Source of the DNA: JBLZUR01 sp048565625
GTDB taxonomy: Bacteria; Pseudomonadota; Alphaproteobacteria; Sphingomonadales; Sphingomonadaceae
DNA length: 64,000 nt
NCBI RefSeq assembly: GCF_048565625.1
Contig: NZ_JBLZUR010000002.1
Span: 682,001 to 746,000 of the forward strand
Reading direction: 5' to 3'
Shown: positions 34,550-43,426 of the stretch, in pieces
Layout: every line of letters starts with the position of its first letter
Position numbering within the stretch: position 1 is the stretch's first letter
Translations under genes and position numbers: made by a program
The notes under the pieces: model-generated
Told to the model about the DNA's origin: nothing
Databases searched by the model: none
Seen by the model: only the letters and a program-made list of their open reading frames with translations

Positions 34550-35364
34550 TCGCCCGTCCAGGGCAGGAAGCGGGGCGGGCGCTTCTCCATGAAGGCGCGC
34601 GCGCCCTCGCCGATGTCAGGGTGCTTCAATCCTGCCAGAGCGCGCGCGAAGGAGTCCTCGACGGCGGCGCGGAAACCGAGATCGAGATGACCGTAGACCT
34701 GCTGCTTGATCATCGCGAGGGCGCGCGGCGAGACCCGCGCCTTCAGGTCGGCGACATAGGCCTTGACCGCGTTCAGCTCGGTCCCGGCGGGAACGACATG
34801 CTCGACAAGGCCGATCTCCTGCGCCTCGGTCGCGCTGATCTTGGCGGAGGTCCACATGAAGTCGAGCGCGCGGGCGGTGCCGATGCGACGGGGGAGCAGC
34901 CAACTGGTGCCATGCTCCGCCGGCAGGCCGCGATTGCTGAAACCGGCGGTCAGGCTCGCGTTTTCGGACGCGAAGCGCAGGTCGCACATCATCGCCAGCA
35001 CGAAGCCGCCCACCGCCGCCACGCCGTTCAGCGCGCATACGACCGGCTTCGAACAGGCGAGCAGGTGCACGAAGAGGCCGGGGATCTCGCCCTCCGGGAA
35101 CTGCCGTGCCGAGGAGCCGCCCGACTCCGCCGCTGCGGCGAGCAGCGAGATGTCGAGGCCGGAGCAGAACGCACGGCCAGCACCGGTGATGGCGATCGCG
35201 AAGACCTCCGGATCATTCTCGGCCGCGTCGGTCAGCCGGCGCAGCTCGTCGATCATCTCGCGGGTCAGCGCGTTCAGCACCTCCGGCCGATCGAGCGTCA
35301 GGATGAGGAGGCCGTCCTCGATCCGCGCGTCGAGCCCGGCGGCATTGCTGGAAAGCGCGCTCAC
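34546..35364 (-). CDS. Enoyl-CoA hydratase/isomerase family protein
   Basis: 272 residues, crotonase fold. Oxyanion loops FCSGLDISLL and NGVAAVGGFVLAMMCDLRFAS; catalytic region TAGFSNRGLPAEHGTSWLLPRRIG with a Glu in PAEHG at the position used by hydratases such as carnitinyl-CoA-type members. C-terminal GEGARAFMEKRPPRF is conserved. It overlaps the acyl-CoA ligase stop by 4 bases and the next crotonase by 4 bases, so all are translated together. Confidence 0.88.
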   Translation of the reverse strand: MSALSSNAAGLDARIEDGLLILTLDRPEVLNALTREMIDELRRLTDAAENDPEVFAIAITGAGRAFCSGLDISLLAAAAESGGSSARQFPEGEIPGLFVHLLACSKPVVCALNGVAAVGGFVLAMMCDLRFASENASLTAGFSNRGLPAEHGTSWLLPRRIGTARALDFMWTSAKISATEAQEIGLVEHVVPAGTELNAVKAYVADLKARVSPRALAMIKQQVYGHLDLGFRAAVEDSFARALAGLKHPDIGEGARAFMEKRPPRFLPWTGE

Positions 35365-36875
35365 CGCACCTTCTCAAGGAAAGCGGGCGCTTCCTTGTAC
35401 TTGTCGCGCAGCAGCACCTTGTTGATCTTGGTGGAGGCCAGGCGCGGCAGCGGCTCCCGCTCCAACGCGACGTAGCGCGGCACCTTGTAGCTGGCGAGCG
35501 CGGCGCGGCAATGGGCGACGATCGCCTTGGGATCGAGCCGGTCGATATCGCCGTGGATGACTGCGAGCGGTGTCTCTCCGAACTCGGCGTCGGGCGCGGC
35601 GATCACGACCACCTCCTCGACACCGTCGATTTCGGCGATGGCACCCTCCACCTCCATCGCGGAGATGTTGAGGCCGCCGGAGATGATGATGTCCTTGATC
35701 CGGTCGATGAAGGTCAAATTGCCGTCCGCGTCCATGACGCCGCGGTCGCCGGTGTGCAGCCAGCCGTCCTGATAGGTCTTGGCGGTCTGTTCGGGATCGT
35801 TCCAGTATCCGGCGGTAAGCCCCGCGCTGCGGATCAGGATCTCGCCCGCTTCCCCCGGTGCCGCGATCGATCCGTCCGGCAGCATGACGCGATAGTCGCT
35901 GAACATCGCGCCGGGGCCGCATTTCTCCGGTTCGCTCACCGCCGTGCGGTCGCGCGCGGCCCAGGCGCCACCGGCTTCGGTGCAGCCATAGGCGGGGCGG
36001 AGGACAAGGCCCTTTTCGCGATATTGTGCGAGGAGGCCGGGGTTGACGCGCGCGCCGCTGATCTGCGCGAACTTGATCGTCGACAGGTCGGCTGCCGCGA
36101 ACTCCGGCAAAGCGGCGATCCGCTCCCAGAAGATCACCGAGGCGAGGAAGGTGGTGATCTTCTTCTCCTGCAACAGGCGGAGTGCGATCTCGGGCGTGAA
36201 CTTGTTCTGGGCGTAGATCGTGGCACCGGTCGACAGGAACTGCATCAGCAGCAGCGTGCCGGATGACGAGCTGTATGGCCCGGCCGCCAGGATGCTGCCG
36301 CCGTTTCCGGTTGCCGGTTCCATCATCGCGAACTCGGCCGCGTAGGTCATCGTGGAGCCGTGGGTGTAGACCACGCCCTTGGGGAAGCCCGTCGATCCGC
36401 TCGTGCCAATGATGAACAGCGGGTCGTTCGCATCCGGCTCATAGACGGCCGGCGGCTCCGGCGCGTCACGAAGCGGGCGGATGATGTCGAGGGAGTGGAG
36501 CTTGTGCTGCTCGCCCTCGCCCAGCGCCTCGATCACGCAGTCCTGCCGCTCGGCATCGCAGAAGAGCAGCGTCGGCGTCAGCAGGTCGAGCGAGCGGCGC
36601 AGGTCGCGCGCGCTCGCGCGGAAGGTGAGAGGGGCGTTGATCCCGCCGGCCAGCATGATGCCGATGATCAGCACCGCATAGTCGAGCGAGTTGGCGGCGA
36701 CCGTCGAGACGCGATCGCCGGGCTTCACGCCCTGTTCGGTCAGCCATGCGGCGACGCGCGCACCCCAGGCGTAAAGCTCGGCATAGGTGACCGGCTCGCC
36801 CTCGTAATCCAGCGCGACACGGTCGGGCCGGTCCCAGGCCCACCATCTAAATGCCCGGCTGACCGTGAAAGCCAT
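35361..36875 (-). CDS. Acyl-CoA synthetase (AMP-forming ligase)
   Basis: 504 residues of the ANL superfamily. P-loop IGTSGSTGFPKG at about 156-167, AYGCTEAGG near 296, TGDRGVMD near 376, DRIKDIIISGGLNIS near 392-406 and the C-terminal Lys in LPRLASTKINKVLL. Activates a carboxylic acid to its CoA thioester, the entry to the beta-oxidation steps. The only acyl-CoA ligase in the window. Third gene of the DUF35-thiolase-like-ligase-crotonase-crotonase operon. Confidence 0.93.
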   Translation of the reverse strand: MAFTVSRAFRWWAWDRPDRVALDYEGEPVTYAELYAWGARVAAWLTEQGVKPGDRVSTVAANSLDYAVLIIGIMLAGGINAPLTFRASARDLRRSLDLLTPTLLFCDAERQDCVIEALGEGEQHKLHSLDIIRPLRDAPEPPAVYEPDANDPLFIIGTSGSTGFPKGVVYTHGSTMTYAAEFAMMEPATGNGGSILAAGPYSSSSGTLLLMQFLSTGATIYAQNKFTPEIALRLLQEKKITTFLASVIFWERIAALPEFAAADLSTIKFAQISGARVNPGLLAQYREKGLVLRPAYGCTEAGGAWAARDRTAVSEPEKCGPGAMFSDYRVMLPDGSIAAPGEAGEILIRSAGLTAGYWNDPEQTAKTYQDGWLHTGDRGVMDADGNLTFIDRIKDIIISGGLNISAMEVEGAIAEIDGVEEVVVIAAPDAEFGETPLAVIHGDIDRLDPKAIVAHCRAALASYKVPRYVALEREPLPRLASTKINKVLLRDKYKEAPAFLEKVR

Positions 36876-36899
36876 TTCGTCTCGTTCCCGATCTAAGGG

Positions 36900-38066
36900 T
36901 TAAAGCGTCTCTTCGCTGCCGAGCAGCGCGGTGCTGCTCATCAGGTCGCCGGGGCCGCCGGTGACCAGCGACAGCTTCGCATCCGGCACCTGGTTGGTGG
37001 AGGTGCCGCGGATCTGGCGCACCGCCTCCGGGATCAGGCCCATGCCGTGGATGAAGCCTTCGCCGAGATCGCCGCCCGATGTGTTGATGGGCAGCTTGCC
37101 GGCGGGCGCGGTCAAGTTCTCGAAGGTGCAGAACGCGCCCGCTTCCTCCATCTTGAAGAAGCCGTGGTCGATCATCGCGCCGATGCCCATGGAGTTCATG
37201 TTCATGTAGACCTGCGCCACGTCGACGTCCTTCGGCCCGTAGCCGGACTCGCGCCACAGGCGATCGGCAAGCTCGACCTGGCCGGCGGTCGAGTAATACG
37301 GACGCCAGTTCTCCTCCAAGGCCCCGCCGCCCTCCATCGTGCCCATCGGGGCGGAGAGGATGTAGGCGGGCTTCTGCTTGAGGTCCTTCGCGCGTTCCGC
37401 CGACATGACGAGCACGCAGGCGGCACCGTCGTTCTCGCGCGAGCAGTCGAAGAGGCGATACGGCTCGGAGATCATCCGGGCGTGCTCGTACACCTCTTCG
37501 TTCATCTCGATATTGCGGCCATAGGCGCGGGGGTTGTTGGCCGCGTGATAGTAGCTCGCTTTCACGGTCGCGTAGAACGCCGACTGCGGAACGCCGTGAT
37601 ATTCCATCATCCGCTGCGCACGCAGAGCGAGGATCTGGGCGGGCGAATCGAGGCCGTTGACCAGATACTGGGCGGAGGTGTCGTTCTGCGCGACGATGAC
37701 ACGCAGCCGCTGGCTGCTGCTTTCCGCCATCGACCGGTAGACCGCGACGATGTCCGCCTGACCCGACATGATCGCCATCGACGCGATGTTGAGCGTCGCC
37801 GGCAGCGCGCCGCCGTGGAACCACACCAGCGAGGCGAAACTGCATTCGCGGGTGCCGAGCGCCGGCATCAGCTTGGCGGGATCGCTGCGCTCGGAAGCGT
37901 AGGAGATGAAGCCGTCGATGTCGCGCACGTCGATGCCCGCATCATCCGCCGCCTGCGTGATCGCGCGGATCGCGAGCTTCAGCTCCGGCTCGGGCGAGGT
38001 GCCGCGCTTGTAATAGGGGGTCTGCCCGATCCCGACGATCGCGGCCGCGCCACGCATCTTGCTCAC
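36900..38066 (-). CDS. Thiolase-like lipid-transfer protein family member (Ltp2-like)
   Basis: 388 residues with the thiolase fold of the SCP-x/Ltp group: start AAIVGIGQTPYYKRG, GPKDVDVAQVYM, C-terminal INTSGGDLGEGFIHGMGLIPEAVRQIRG. The position of the thiolase nucleophile reads WFHGGALPA, with no Cys, and the second Cys motif is VTGGPGD. It is therefore probably not a thiolase but a retro-aldolase-type enzyme like Ltp2, which works with a DUF35 partner in steroid side-chain removal. The DUF35 gene is immediately upstream, supporting such a complex. Confidence 0.88.
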   Translation of the reverse strand: MSKMRGAAAIVGIGQTPYYKRGTSPEPELKLAIRAITQAADDAGIDVRDIDGFISYASERSDPAKLMPALGTRECSFASLVWFHGGALPATLNIASMAIMSGQADIVAVYRSMAESSSQRLRVIVAQNDTSAQYLVNGLDSPAQILALRAQRMMEYHGVPQSAFYATVKASYYHAANNPRAYGRNIEMNEEVYEHARMISEPYRLFDCSRENDGAACVLVMSAERAKDLKQKPAYILSAPMGTMEGGGALEENWRPYYSTAGQVELADRLWRESGYGPKDVDVAQVYMNMNSMGIGAMIDHGFFKMEEAGAFCTFENLTAPAGKLPINTSGGDLGEGFIHGMGLIPEAVRQIRGTSTNQVPDAKLSLVTGGPGDLMSSTALLGSEETL

Positions 38067-38114
38067 TTGCCGTCTCTCCCTTGATTGCGTCGCTTCAGTC
38101 CAGGCTGCCTCGCT

Positions 38115-38549
38115 TCAGAGGTCCAGTTCCCAGACGATCGATGGATAGTTCTTGGTCTTCGGGCTGGGCGGCAGGATGCGACCCCTGACCGGTGCTCCGA
38201 TCGCGAGCCCTTCTTCCGGTCCGGCGAGCACGCCCATGACGCGGATATTGCCGGCTTCCGGGATCTCGGCGACGACGGACACGTACGGGACGTCATCCTT
38301 GCGCTCCAGAACGCGGTCGAAGGCATAGCGGCTGCGCGTGTAGGTGAAGATCTTGCCCTTCGGCTCCATCTCGACCCACTCCATCTCCCAGCAGCCACAA
38401 TGGCCGCAGCGGAAATGCGCGGGCCAGGTCCAGGTTTTGCAGTCCGAGCAGCGCGAAAGCTGGAACTTGCCGTCCTCCAGGCCGCGCCAATACTCGTCAT
38501 CGGCCTCGATTGCCCCGGTGATCTTGTGCTGCTCGAAGCTGTACGCCAT
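38115..38549 (-). CDS. DUF35 OB-fold/zinc-ribbon protein
   Basis: 144 residues from ATG 38549; the frame is open further upstream but without coding character. N-terminal rubredoxin-like zinc ribbon CSDC...CGHC (about 34-50) followed by an OB-fold domain (about 60-140). Such proteins bind acyl-CoA and partner thiolase-like enzymes. It is the first gene of the operon, 48 bases before the thiolase-like gene, with an IclR operator 48 bases upstream. Confidence 0.9.
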   Translation of the reverse strand: MAYSFEQHKITGAIEADDEYWRGLEDGKFQLSRCSDCKTWTWPAHFRCGHCGCWEMEWVEMEPKGKIFTYTRSRYAFDRVLERKDDVPYVSVVAEIPEAGNIRVMGVLAGPEEGLAIGAPVRGRILPPSPKTKNYPSIVWELDL

Positions 38550-38596
38550 CGGCTTCCCCTCGCTTGCTAGTCGGCTACGAAGCCGCTCGCACCGTT

Positions 38597-38630
38597 GTGC
38601 GAATATGTAACATCCGTTCGATCTACGATA
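38597..38630 (-). promoter_or_regulatory. Predicted IclR operator of DUF35/thiolase-like operon (site 6)
   Basis: Minus-strand reading: first unit TATCGTAGATCGAAC, 4 bases GGAT, second unit GTTACATATTCGCAC. The half-sites CGAAC and CGCAC and the 4-base gap fit the island consensus. 48 bases upstream of the DUF35 start; the divergent kinase gene has its own site. Confidence 0.65.
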
Positions 38631-38702
38631 CGATCGTCGTTTTGACAATCCCGATTTCTGCGCATCAGTCCAGCCTTGACAGCGCCAGCTGCACTGCCGA
38701 TT

Positions 38703-38736
38703 GATCGAATAACGACGGTACGCGCTATATTCGAAC
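38703..38736 (+). promoter_or_regulatory. Predicted IclR operator of kinase operon (site 7)
   Basis: First unit GATCGAATAACGACG (38703-38717), gap GTAC, second unit GCGCTATATTCGAAC (38722-38736). The right half-site CGAAC is exact but GCGCT is a poor left half-site. A TTGACA at 38676-38681 could be the -35 box. 22 bases before the kinase start. Confidence 0.5.
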
Positions 38737-38758
38737 ATCAGCGTGAAAAGGGGAGGTG

Positions 38759-39790
38759 ATGATCGAGACCTGGCGAGACGCGATCGATCTTGAGGCGCTC
38801 GGCCGCTGGATGGATGGCAAGGGGCTCGGCTCCGGCGCGATCGAGAACCCCCGGCTGCTGGCGGGCGGCACCCAGAACCTGATCCTGATGTTTGAGCGCG
38901 CGGATCGCCGCTACGTTCTGCGCCGCCCTTCCGCCCATCCACGCCCGGCCGCGAACGAGACGATCCGGCGCGAGATCCGCGTGCTCGGCGCGCTGGCGGA
39001 CACGGACGTGCCGCATCCCCGCCTGATCGCCTCCAGCCCCGAAGAGGAGGCACTGGGCGCCGCCTTCTACCTCATGGAGCCGATCGACGGCTTCAACGTG
39101 ACGGTCGGTATGCCCGCGCTTCACGCCGCCGACCCCGCGATCCGGCGCGACATGGGGTTTGCGCTGGTGGACGGCATCGCGCGGCTCGGCAGGGTCGATC
39201 ATGTCGCTGTCGGCCTGGCCGATTTCGGCCGGACCGAGGGTTATCTGGAACGGCAGGTCGGCCGCTGGCGCAAGCAACTGGAGGGCTATTCGGAACATGC
39301 CGGCTGGCCCGGGCAGCAGGTCCTGCCCGGCGTGGTGAAGGTCGGCGCCTGGCTGGAGGCGAACCGCCCCGCGACGTTCGCGCCCGGCATTCTCCACGGC
39401 GACTACCACCTGGCCAATGTCATGTACCGGAACGACGGGCCCGGCCTTGCTGCGATCGTCGATTGGGAGCTGGCGACGATTGGCGATCCGCTGATCGATC
39501 TCGGCTGGGTGCTGACCACCTGGCCGCGGGCGGGCGATCCGACGTCGATGAAGATCGAACCCTGGGACGGCTTTCCGACTGCGGACGAATTGCTCGCCTA
39601 TTATCGCGAGCGTAGCGAACGCGATCTGTCGGCTATCGACTGGTACGTTGTGCTCGCCTGCTACAAGCTCGCGATCCTTCTGGAAGGGACCAGCGCCCGC
39701 GCGCTCGCCGGCAAGGCCGATCAGGCGACCGGCGCGCGCTTCCACGCACGCTCTGTCGCGCTGTTCGAGCGCGCGCTGACGCTGATCTGA
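38759..39790 (+). CDS. APH-type phosphotransferase (ACAD10/11 N-domain/LvaA-like)
   Basis: 343 residues from ATG 38759 (an in-frame GTG at 38756 is possible). Aminoglycoside-phosphotransferase/protein-kinase-like fold: YVLRRPSAHPRP with the ATP-binding Lys/Arg region, FYLMEPIDGF, catalytic loop ILHGDYHLANVMY and metal-binding DWELATIGDPLIDLGW. The pattern closely follows the N-terminal kinase of ACAD10/11 (YVLRKKP, HGDFRLDNI, DWELSTIGHPLSDL) and bacterial LvaA, which phosphorylates 4-hydroxyacyl-CoA. An ACAD11-like dehydrogenase is at 51056. First gene of a four-gene operon. Confidence 0.88.
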   Translation: MIETWRDAIDLEALGRWMDGKGLGSGAIENPRLLAGGTQNLILMFERADRRYVLRRPSAHPRPAANETIRREIRVLGALADTDVPHPRLIASSPEEEALGAAFYLMEPIDGFNVTVGMPALHAADPAIRRDMGFALVDGIARLGRVDHVAVGLADFGRTEGYLERQVGRWRKQLEGYSEHAGWPGQQVLPGVVKVGAWLEANRPATFAPGILHGDYHLANVMYRNDGPGLAAIVDWELATIGDPLIDLGWVLTTWPRAGDPTSMKIEPWDGFPTADELLAYYRERSERDLSAIDWYVVLACYKLAILLEGTSARALAGKADQATGARFHARSVALFERALTLI

Positions 39791-39800
39791 GGAGGGCGGC

Positions 39801-40544
39801 ATGATCGATTTATTCGACCTGTCCGGCAAAGTCGCGCTGATCACCGGCGGCTCGCGCGGGCTCGGCCTCGAAATGGCGCTCGCTTTCGCCGACGCCGGCG
39901 CGGACGTGATCGTCGCCAGCCGCAAGATCGAAGCCTGCGAGGAAGCGGCCGAGAAGATCCGCGCCAAGGGCCGCCGTGCGCTGGCGCTGTCGGTCCACGC
40001 CGGCAAGTGGGAGGAGGTCGATCGGCTGGTGGAGGACGCCTATGCCGCCTTCGGCCGGGTGGACATCCTGGTCAACAATGCCGGCATGGGTCCGATGCAG
40101 CCCTCGCATGAGGTGACCGAAGACCTGTTCGACAAGGTGGTCGCGCTCAACTTCAAGGGGCCGTTCCGGCTCGCCGCCCTGATCGGCCAGCGCATGGCCG
40201 AGGGGGAGGGGGGCAGCATCATCAACATTTCCTCGGGTGCGTCGTGGAAGGCAATGCCGCGCGTCATACCCTATGCCGGGGCCAAGGCGGCGCTGAACGC
40301 GATGACGATCAGCCTGGCGCAGGAATACGGCCCCAAGGTGCGCGTGAACGCCATCGCGGCCGGCCCATTTCTCACCGACATCGCCGCTGCCTGGACGGAC
40401 ACGCAGCGGGAGAGCGCACCCAATGCCGTCGGTAGGCCGGGCCGGCCGGATGAGATCGTGACCAGCGCGCTCTATTTGGCCAGCCCGAATTCCAGCTTCG
40501 TCAGCGGCGTGATCCTGCGCTGTGACGGAGGGCTGCGCGGATGA
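39801..40544 (+). CDS. SDR family oxidoreductase
   Basis: 247 residues, classical SDR. TGGSRGLG cofactor loop near 16, NNAG near 92, Ser in NISSGAS near 144, YAGAKAAL (Y about 157, K about 161), C-terminal FVSGVILRCDGGLRG. GLxLEMALAFADAGADVIVASRK suggests an NADP preference. Second gene of the kinase operon, 10 bases after it, and overlapping the thioesterase start by 4 bases (ATGA). Confidence 0.9.
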   Translation: MIDLFDLSGKVALITGGSRGLGLEMALAFADAGADVIVASRKIEACEEAAEKIRAKGRRALALSVHAGKWEEVDRLVEDAYAAFGRVDILVNNAGMGPMQPSHEVTEDLFDKVVALNFKGPFRLAALIGQRMAEGEGGSIINISSGASWKAMPRVIPYAGAKAALNAMTISLAQEYGPKVRVNAIAAGPFLTDIAAAWTDTQRESAPNAVGRPGRPDEIVTSALYLASPNSSFVSGVILRCDGGLRG

Positions 40545-40975
40545 GCGCGGTTCCGGACGACGGCCGGCATTGGGAGCAGGTCACCGGCTGCGGCGCGTTC
40601 GCCGATCACGTCGGTCCGCTCTACATGACGCTGGACGCGCTCGACGCCGGTGAGGCGGTCCGCTTCGGCTTCCGCGTGGCGGATCATCACTGCAACCCGC
40701 GCCCGATCTGCCATGGCGGGATGCTCTCCACCTTCGCCGACATCGCGCTCGCGCGTGGTATCCGCGTAGTCAGCGATATCCCGGCGCCGCTGCCGACCAT
40801 CACCATGTCGCTCGACTATCTGGCGCCGGCGCCGCTGGGTGCGTGGGTCGATGCACGGGTGTCCGTCACGCGTATCGGCGGCGGAACCTGTTTCGCGCAG
40901 GCGCTGATGTACGCAGGCGAAACCCCGGTCCTGCGCGCGAGCGGGGTCTACAAGCGGATGAAGCCCGCAACATAG
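40541..40975 (+). CDS. PaaI-type hotdog thioesterase
   Basis: 144 residues. Hotdog fold with the PaaI signature ICHGGMLSTFADIALARG (about 57-73; HGG and the catalytic Asp in FAD) and the core strand TITMSLDYLAPAPLGAWVDA. It would hydrolyse a CoA thioester, freeing CoA or rescuing dead-end intermediates. Coupled by ATGA overlap to the SDR before it and 22 bases ahead of another SDR. Confidence 0.88.
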   Translation: MSAVPDDGRHWEQVTGCGAFADHVGPLYMTLDALDAGEAVRFGFRVADHHCNPRPICHGGMLSTFADIALARGIRVVSDIPAPLPTITMSLDYLAPAPLGAWVDARVSVTRIGGGTCFAQALMYAGETPVLRASGVYKRMKPAT

Positions 40976-40997
40976 CGGCGGCCAAGAGGAGAGAGCG

Positions 40998-41771
40998 ATG
41001 ACGGAAGGGCGGAAGAACGCGGCGGTCCTCGGCGCGTCGGAGGAGGGGGGAACCGGCTGGGCGATCGCGCAGGCGCTGGCGGCGCGGGGCTTCGCGGTTA
41101 CGGCGGGTGCGCGGCGGCAGGCGGGGATCGACAAATTGGCCGGCGAGATCGGCGGCAAGGCGGTCGCCTGCGATGCCACGGTCGAGGCGGACGTCGCCCG
41201 CTTCTGCGAGGCGGCGGCTGAGGACGGCGGGATCGACTGCGCGGTACTGGTCGCAGGCGCGGGCGTGGTCGGGCTGATCGACGATATCCCGGCCGACACC
41301 TTCGCGCGCAGCATGAAGCTCAACTTCGAATCGGCCTATCTGTTCGTGCGCCATGCCGCGCGGGCGATGAACGACGGCGGGTCGATCGTGCTGATGAGCT
41401 CGATTGCGGGGACCAACCCTTGGCACGGCTACTTTTCCTACGGCTGCGCCAAGGCGGCGCTGCAGATGCTCGTGAAGTATGCGGCGATCGAATACGGGCC
41501 GCGCGGCATACGGGTGAACGCGGTATGCCCGGGTCCGATCTCGACGCCGGCGGCCGGGCATCTCCTCGATCATCCGCGCGCCGGCCCGATCGTCGCAGCC
41601 GAAGTGCCGCTTGGCCGATGCGCGCGGCCGGAGGAGGTGGCGGAGGCGGTCGCCTGGCTCGGCACCGCGCCCGGCTGGATCACGGGCGAGACGATCCACA
41701 CGGACGGCGGCATGTTCCTGCGCCGCCCGCCGATCGTCGCCGACATCAAGGCGGCGATGGCAGGCGGTTGA
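40998..41771 (+). CDS. SDR family oxidoreductase (divergent cofactor loop)
   Basis: 257 residues. SDR fold, but the glycine motif is unusual: LGASEEGGTGWAIAQAL in place of TGxxxGIG, which is seen in some atypical SDRs. VAGAGVVG replaces NNAG; catalytic Ser in LMSSIAGT near 136 and YGCAKAAL (Y about 149, K about 153) are intact; C-terminus WITGETIHTDGGMFL. Probably an active NAD(P)-dependent dehydrogenase. Last gene of the kinase operon; an IclR operator and a new unit follow at 41816. Confidence 0.87.
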   Translation: MTEGRKNAAVLGASEEGGTGWAIAQALAARGFAVTAGARRQAGIDKLAGEIGGKAVACDATVEADVARFCEAAAEDGGIDCAVLVAGAGVVGLIDDIPADTFARSMKLNFESAYLFVRHAARAMNDGGSIVLMSSIAGTNPWHGYFSYGCAKAALQMLVKYAAIEYGPRGIRVNAVCPGPISTPAAGHLLDHPRAGPIVAAEVPLGRCARPEEVAEAVAWLGTAPGWITGETIHTDGGMFLRRPPIVADIKAAMAGG

Positions 41772-41815
41772 GAGTGCCGGGCATCCCACGCACGAACTAA
41801 CTTGACCCGATCCAC

Positions 41816-41849
41816 GCACATCAACAGTACGAACGTGCGATATATGAAC
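41816..41849 (+). promoter_or_regulatory. Predicted IclR operator of SDR-crotonase unit (site 8)
   Basis: First unit ends AGTAC (41826-41830), gap GAAC, second unit GTGCGATATATGAAC (41835-41849), an inverted repeat of GTGCG and TGAAC. It is 17 bases before the SDR start at 41867. A possible -35 TTGACC lies at 41802-41807. Confidence 0.65.
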
Positions 41850-41866
41850 AAGAAGGAAGGCGATCG

Positions 41867-42640
41867 ATGAAACTGGACGGATGTACGGCAGTGGTGACCG
41901 GCGGCGCGAGCGGCCTTGGCGAGGCGACGGCGCGCGCGCTGGCGGCCGAGGGCGTGAAGGTCGCGATCTTCGACCTCAACGCTGAGAAGGGGGAAGCGCT
42001 TGCCAGGGAGATCGGCGGCGCTTCGTTCACCGTCGACATCACCAGCGACACGTCGGTCGACGAAGGTTTCGCCCAGGCACGCGCCACGCTTGGGCAGGAG
42101 CGGATCCTGGTCAACTGCGCGGGACGCGGCAACACCTTCAAGACGGCGCAGCGCGATCGCGAGAGCGGGGCTATCAGCCATTTCCCGATCGACCAGTTCG
42201 AGAAGATCGTCCTCCTCAACCTCGTCGGCACCTTCCGTTGCATCGCCAAGTCGGCGGCGGGGATGATGACCCTCGATCCTCTCAACGAGGATGGCGAGCG
42301 TGGCGTGATCGTCAGCACCGCTTCGGTTGCGGCGGTGGACGGGCAGGCCGGGCAGGCGGCCTATGCCTCCTCCAAGGCGGGCATCGTCGGCTTGACCCTG
42401 CCGATCGCGCGCGATCTCCGGCGCGAGGGCATCCGCGTCAACGCGATCCTGCCGGGCATCATGGACACGCCGCTCTTCGCCACCGCCAAGCCGGAGCTGC
42501 GCAAGCAGCTGGGCGACAGCGTGCCCTTTCCGCGCCGTCTCGGCCATGCCGAGGAGTTCGCCAGCCTGGCGGTGGAGATGTGCCGCAACAGCTATTTCAA
42601 CGGCGAGCATGTCCGCCTGGACGGCGCGATCCGGATGTGA
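41867..42640 (+). CDS. 3-hydroxyacyl-CoA dehydrogenase type 2-like SDR (HSD17B10-like)
   Basis: 257 residues. TGGASGLGEATARALAAEG cofactor loop, DLN at the end of the second strand (NAD preference), NCAGRG, an insertion in the 95-110 region, Ser in VSTASVAA and YASSKAGIVGLTLPIARDL. INAILPGIMDTPLFA and PFPRRLGHAEEFASL are typical of the type-2 3-hydroxyacyl-CoA dehydrogenase/17-beta-HSD10 group, which oxidises 3-hydroxyacyl-CoA and some steroids. It may supply the dehydrogenase step missing from the FadB-like protein. The stop overlaps the next start (GTGA). Confidence 0.9.
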   Translation: MKLDGCTAVVTGGASGLGEATARALAAEGVKVAIFDLNAEKGEALAREIGGASFTVDITSDTSVDEGFAQARATLGQERILVNCAGRGNTFKTAQRDRESGAISHFPIDQFEKIVLLNLVGTFRCIAKSAAGMMTLDPLNEDGERGVIVSTASVAAVDGQAGQAAYASSKAGIVGLTLPIARDLRREGIRVNAILPGIMDTPLFATAKPELRKQLGDSVPFPRRLGHAEEFASLAVEMCRNSYFNGEHVRLDGAIRM

Positions 42641-43413
42641 GCGGGTATCGGTTCATCTCGACGCGGCGGGAGGGTCATGCCCTGATCGTCCGCATCCAGC
42701 GGCCGGAGGTGATGAATGCGCTGCATTCGCCGGCGCATTTCGAGATGGCCGATGCCTTCGACGCCTTTGCCGCCGATGACGATTTGCGCGTCGCGATCGT
42801 CACGGGGGCCGGCGAGCGGGCGTTTTCGGCGGGCAACGACCTGAAGCATCATGCGGCGGGCGGATCGCTGGAGATGCCGGCGAGCGGCTTTGCGGGGCTG
42901 ACCCGCCGGTTTGACCTCGCCAAGCCCGTGATCGCGGCGGTGAACGGGCTGGCGCTCGGCGGCGGGTTCGAGACGGCGCTGGCCTGCGACATCATCGTGG
43001 CGGGCGAACATGCGCGTTTCGGGCTGCCAGAACCCAAGGTCGGGCTGGCTGCTCTGGCGGGCGGGCTGTTCCGCCTGCCCCAGGCGATCGGGATCAAGCG
43101 GGCGATGACGATGATCCTGACCGCGCGTCAGGTCTCGGCCTGCGACGGGCGGGAGCTTGGCTTCGTCTCGGAGGTGGTAGAGCCAGGCGGCGAACTGGAT
43201 CGCGCGCTGGCGATCGCGGGCGAGATCGCGGTGTGCAGCCCGGCCGCGATCCGCGCCGCGAAGGCGACCGCCATGCGTGGACTGGACATTCCTATAGCGG
43301 AGTCGATCGACGCGCAGTTCGACTGGCCGGAGGTGAGCGCGATGCGCGCCTCGCCCGATGCGATCGAAGGACCGCGCGCCTTCGCCGAGAAGCGGGCGCC
43401 GCGCTGGAATTGA
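42637..43413 (+). CDS. Enoyl-CoA hydratase/isomerase family protein
   Basis: 258 residues from GTG 42637, overlapping the SDR stop by 4 bases. Crotonase fold with FSAGNDLKHH and NGLALGGGFETALACDIIVAG oxyanion loops and catalytic Glu in FGLPEPKVGLAALAGGLFRLPQ; the second Glu position is altered (KRAMTMILTARQ). Ends in the family's GPRAFAEKRAPRW. Pairs with the adjacent 3-hydroxyacyl-CoA dehydrogenase-like SDR for hydration then oxidation. Confidence 0.88.
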   Translation: MSGYRFISTRREGHALIVRIQRPEVMNALHSPAHFEMADAFDAFAADDDLRVAIVTGAGERAFSAGNDLKHHAAGGSLEMPASGFAGLTRRFDLAKPVIAAVNGLALGGGFETALACDIIVAGEHARFGLPEPKVGLAALAGGLFRLPQAIGIKRAMTMILTARQVSACDGRELGFVSEVVEPGGELDRALAIAGEIAVCSPAAIRAAKATAMRGLDIPIAESIDAQFDWPEVSAMRASPDAIEGPRAFAEKRAPRWN

Positions 43414-43426
43414 TAAGCTTAGCCTC

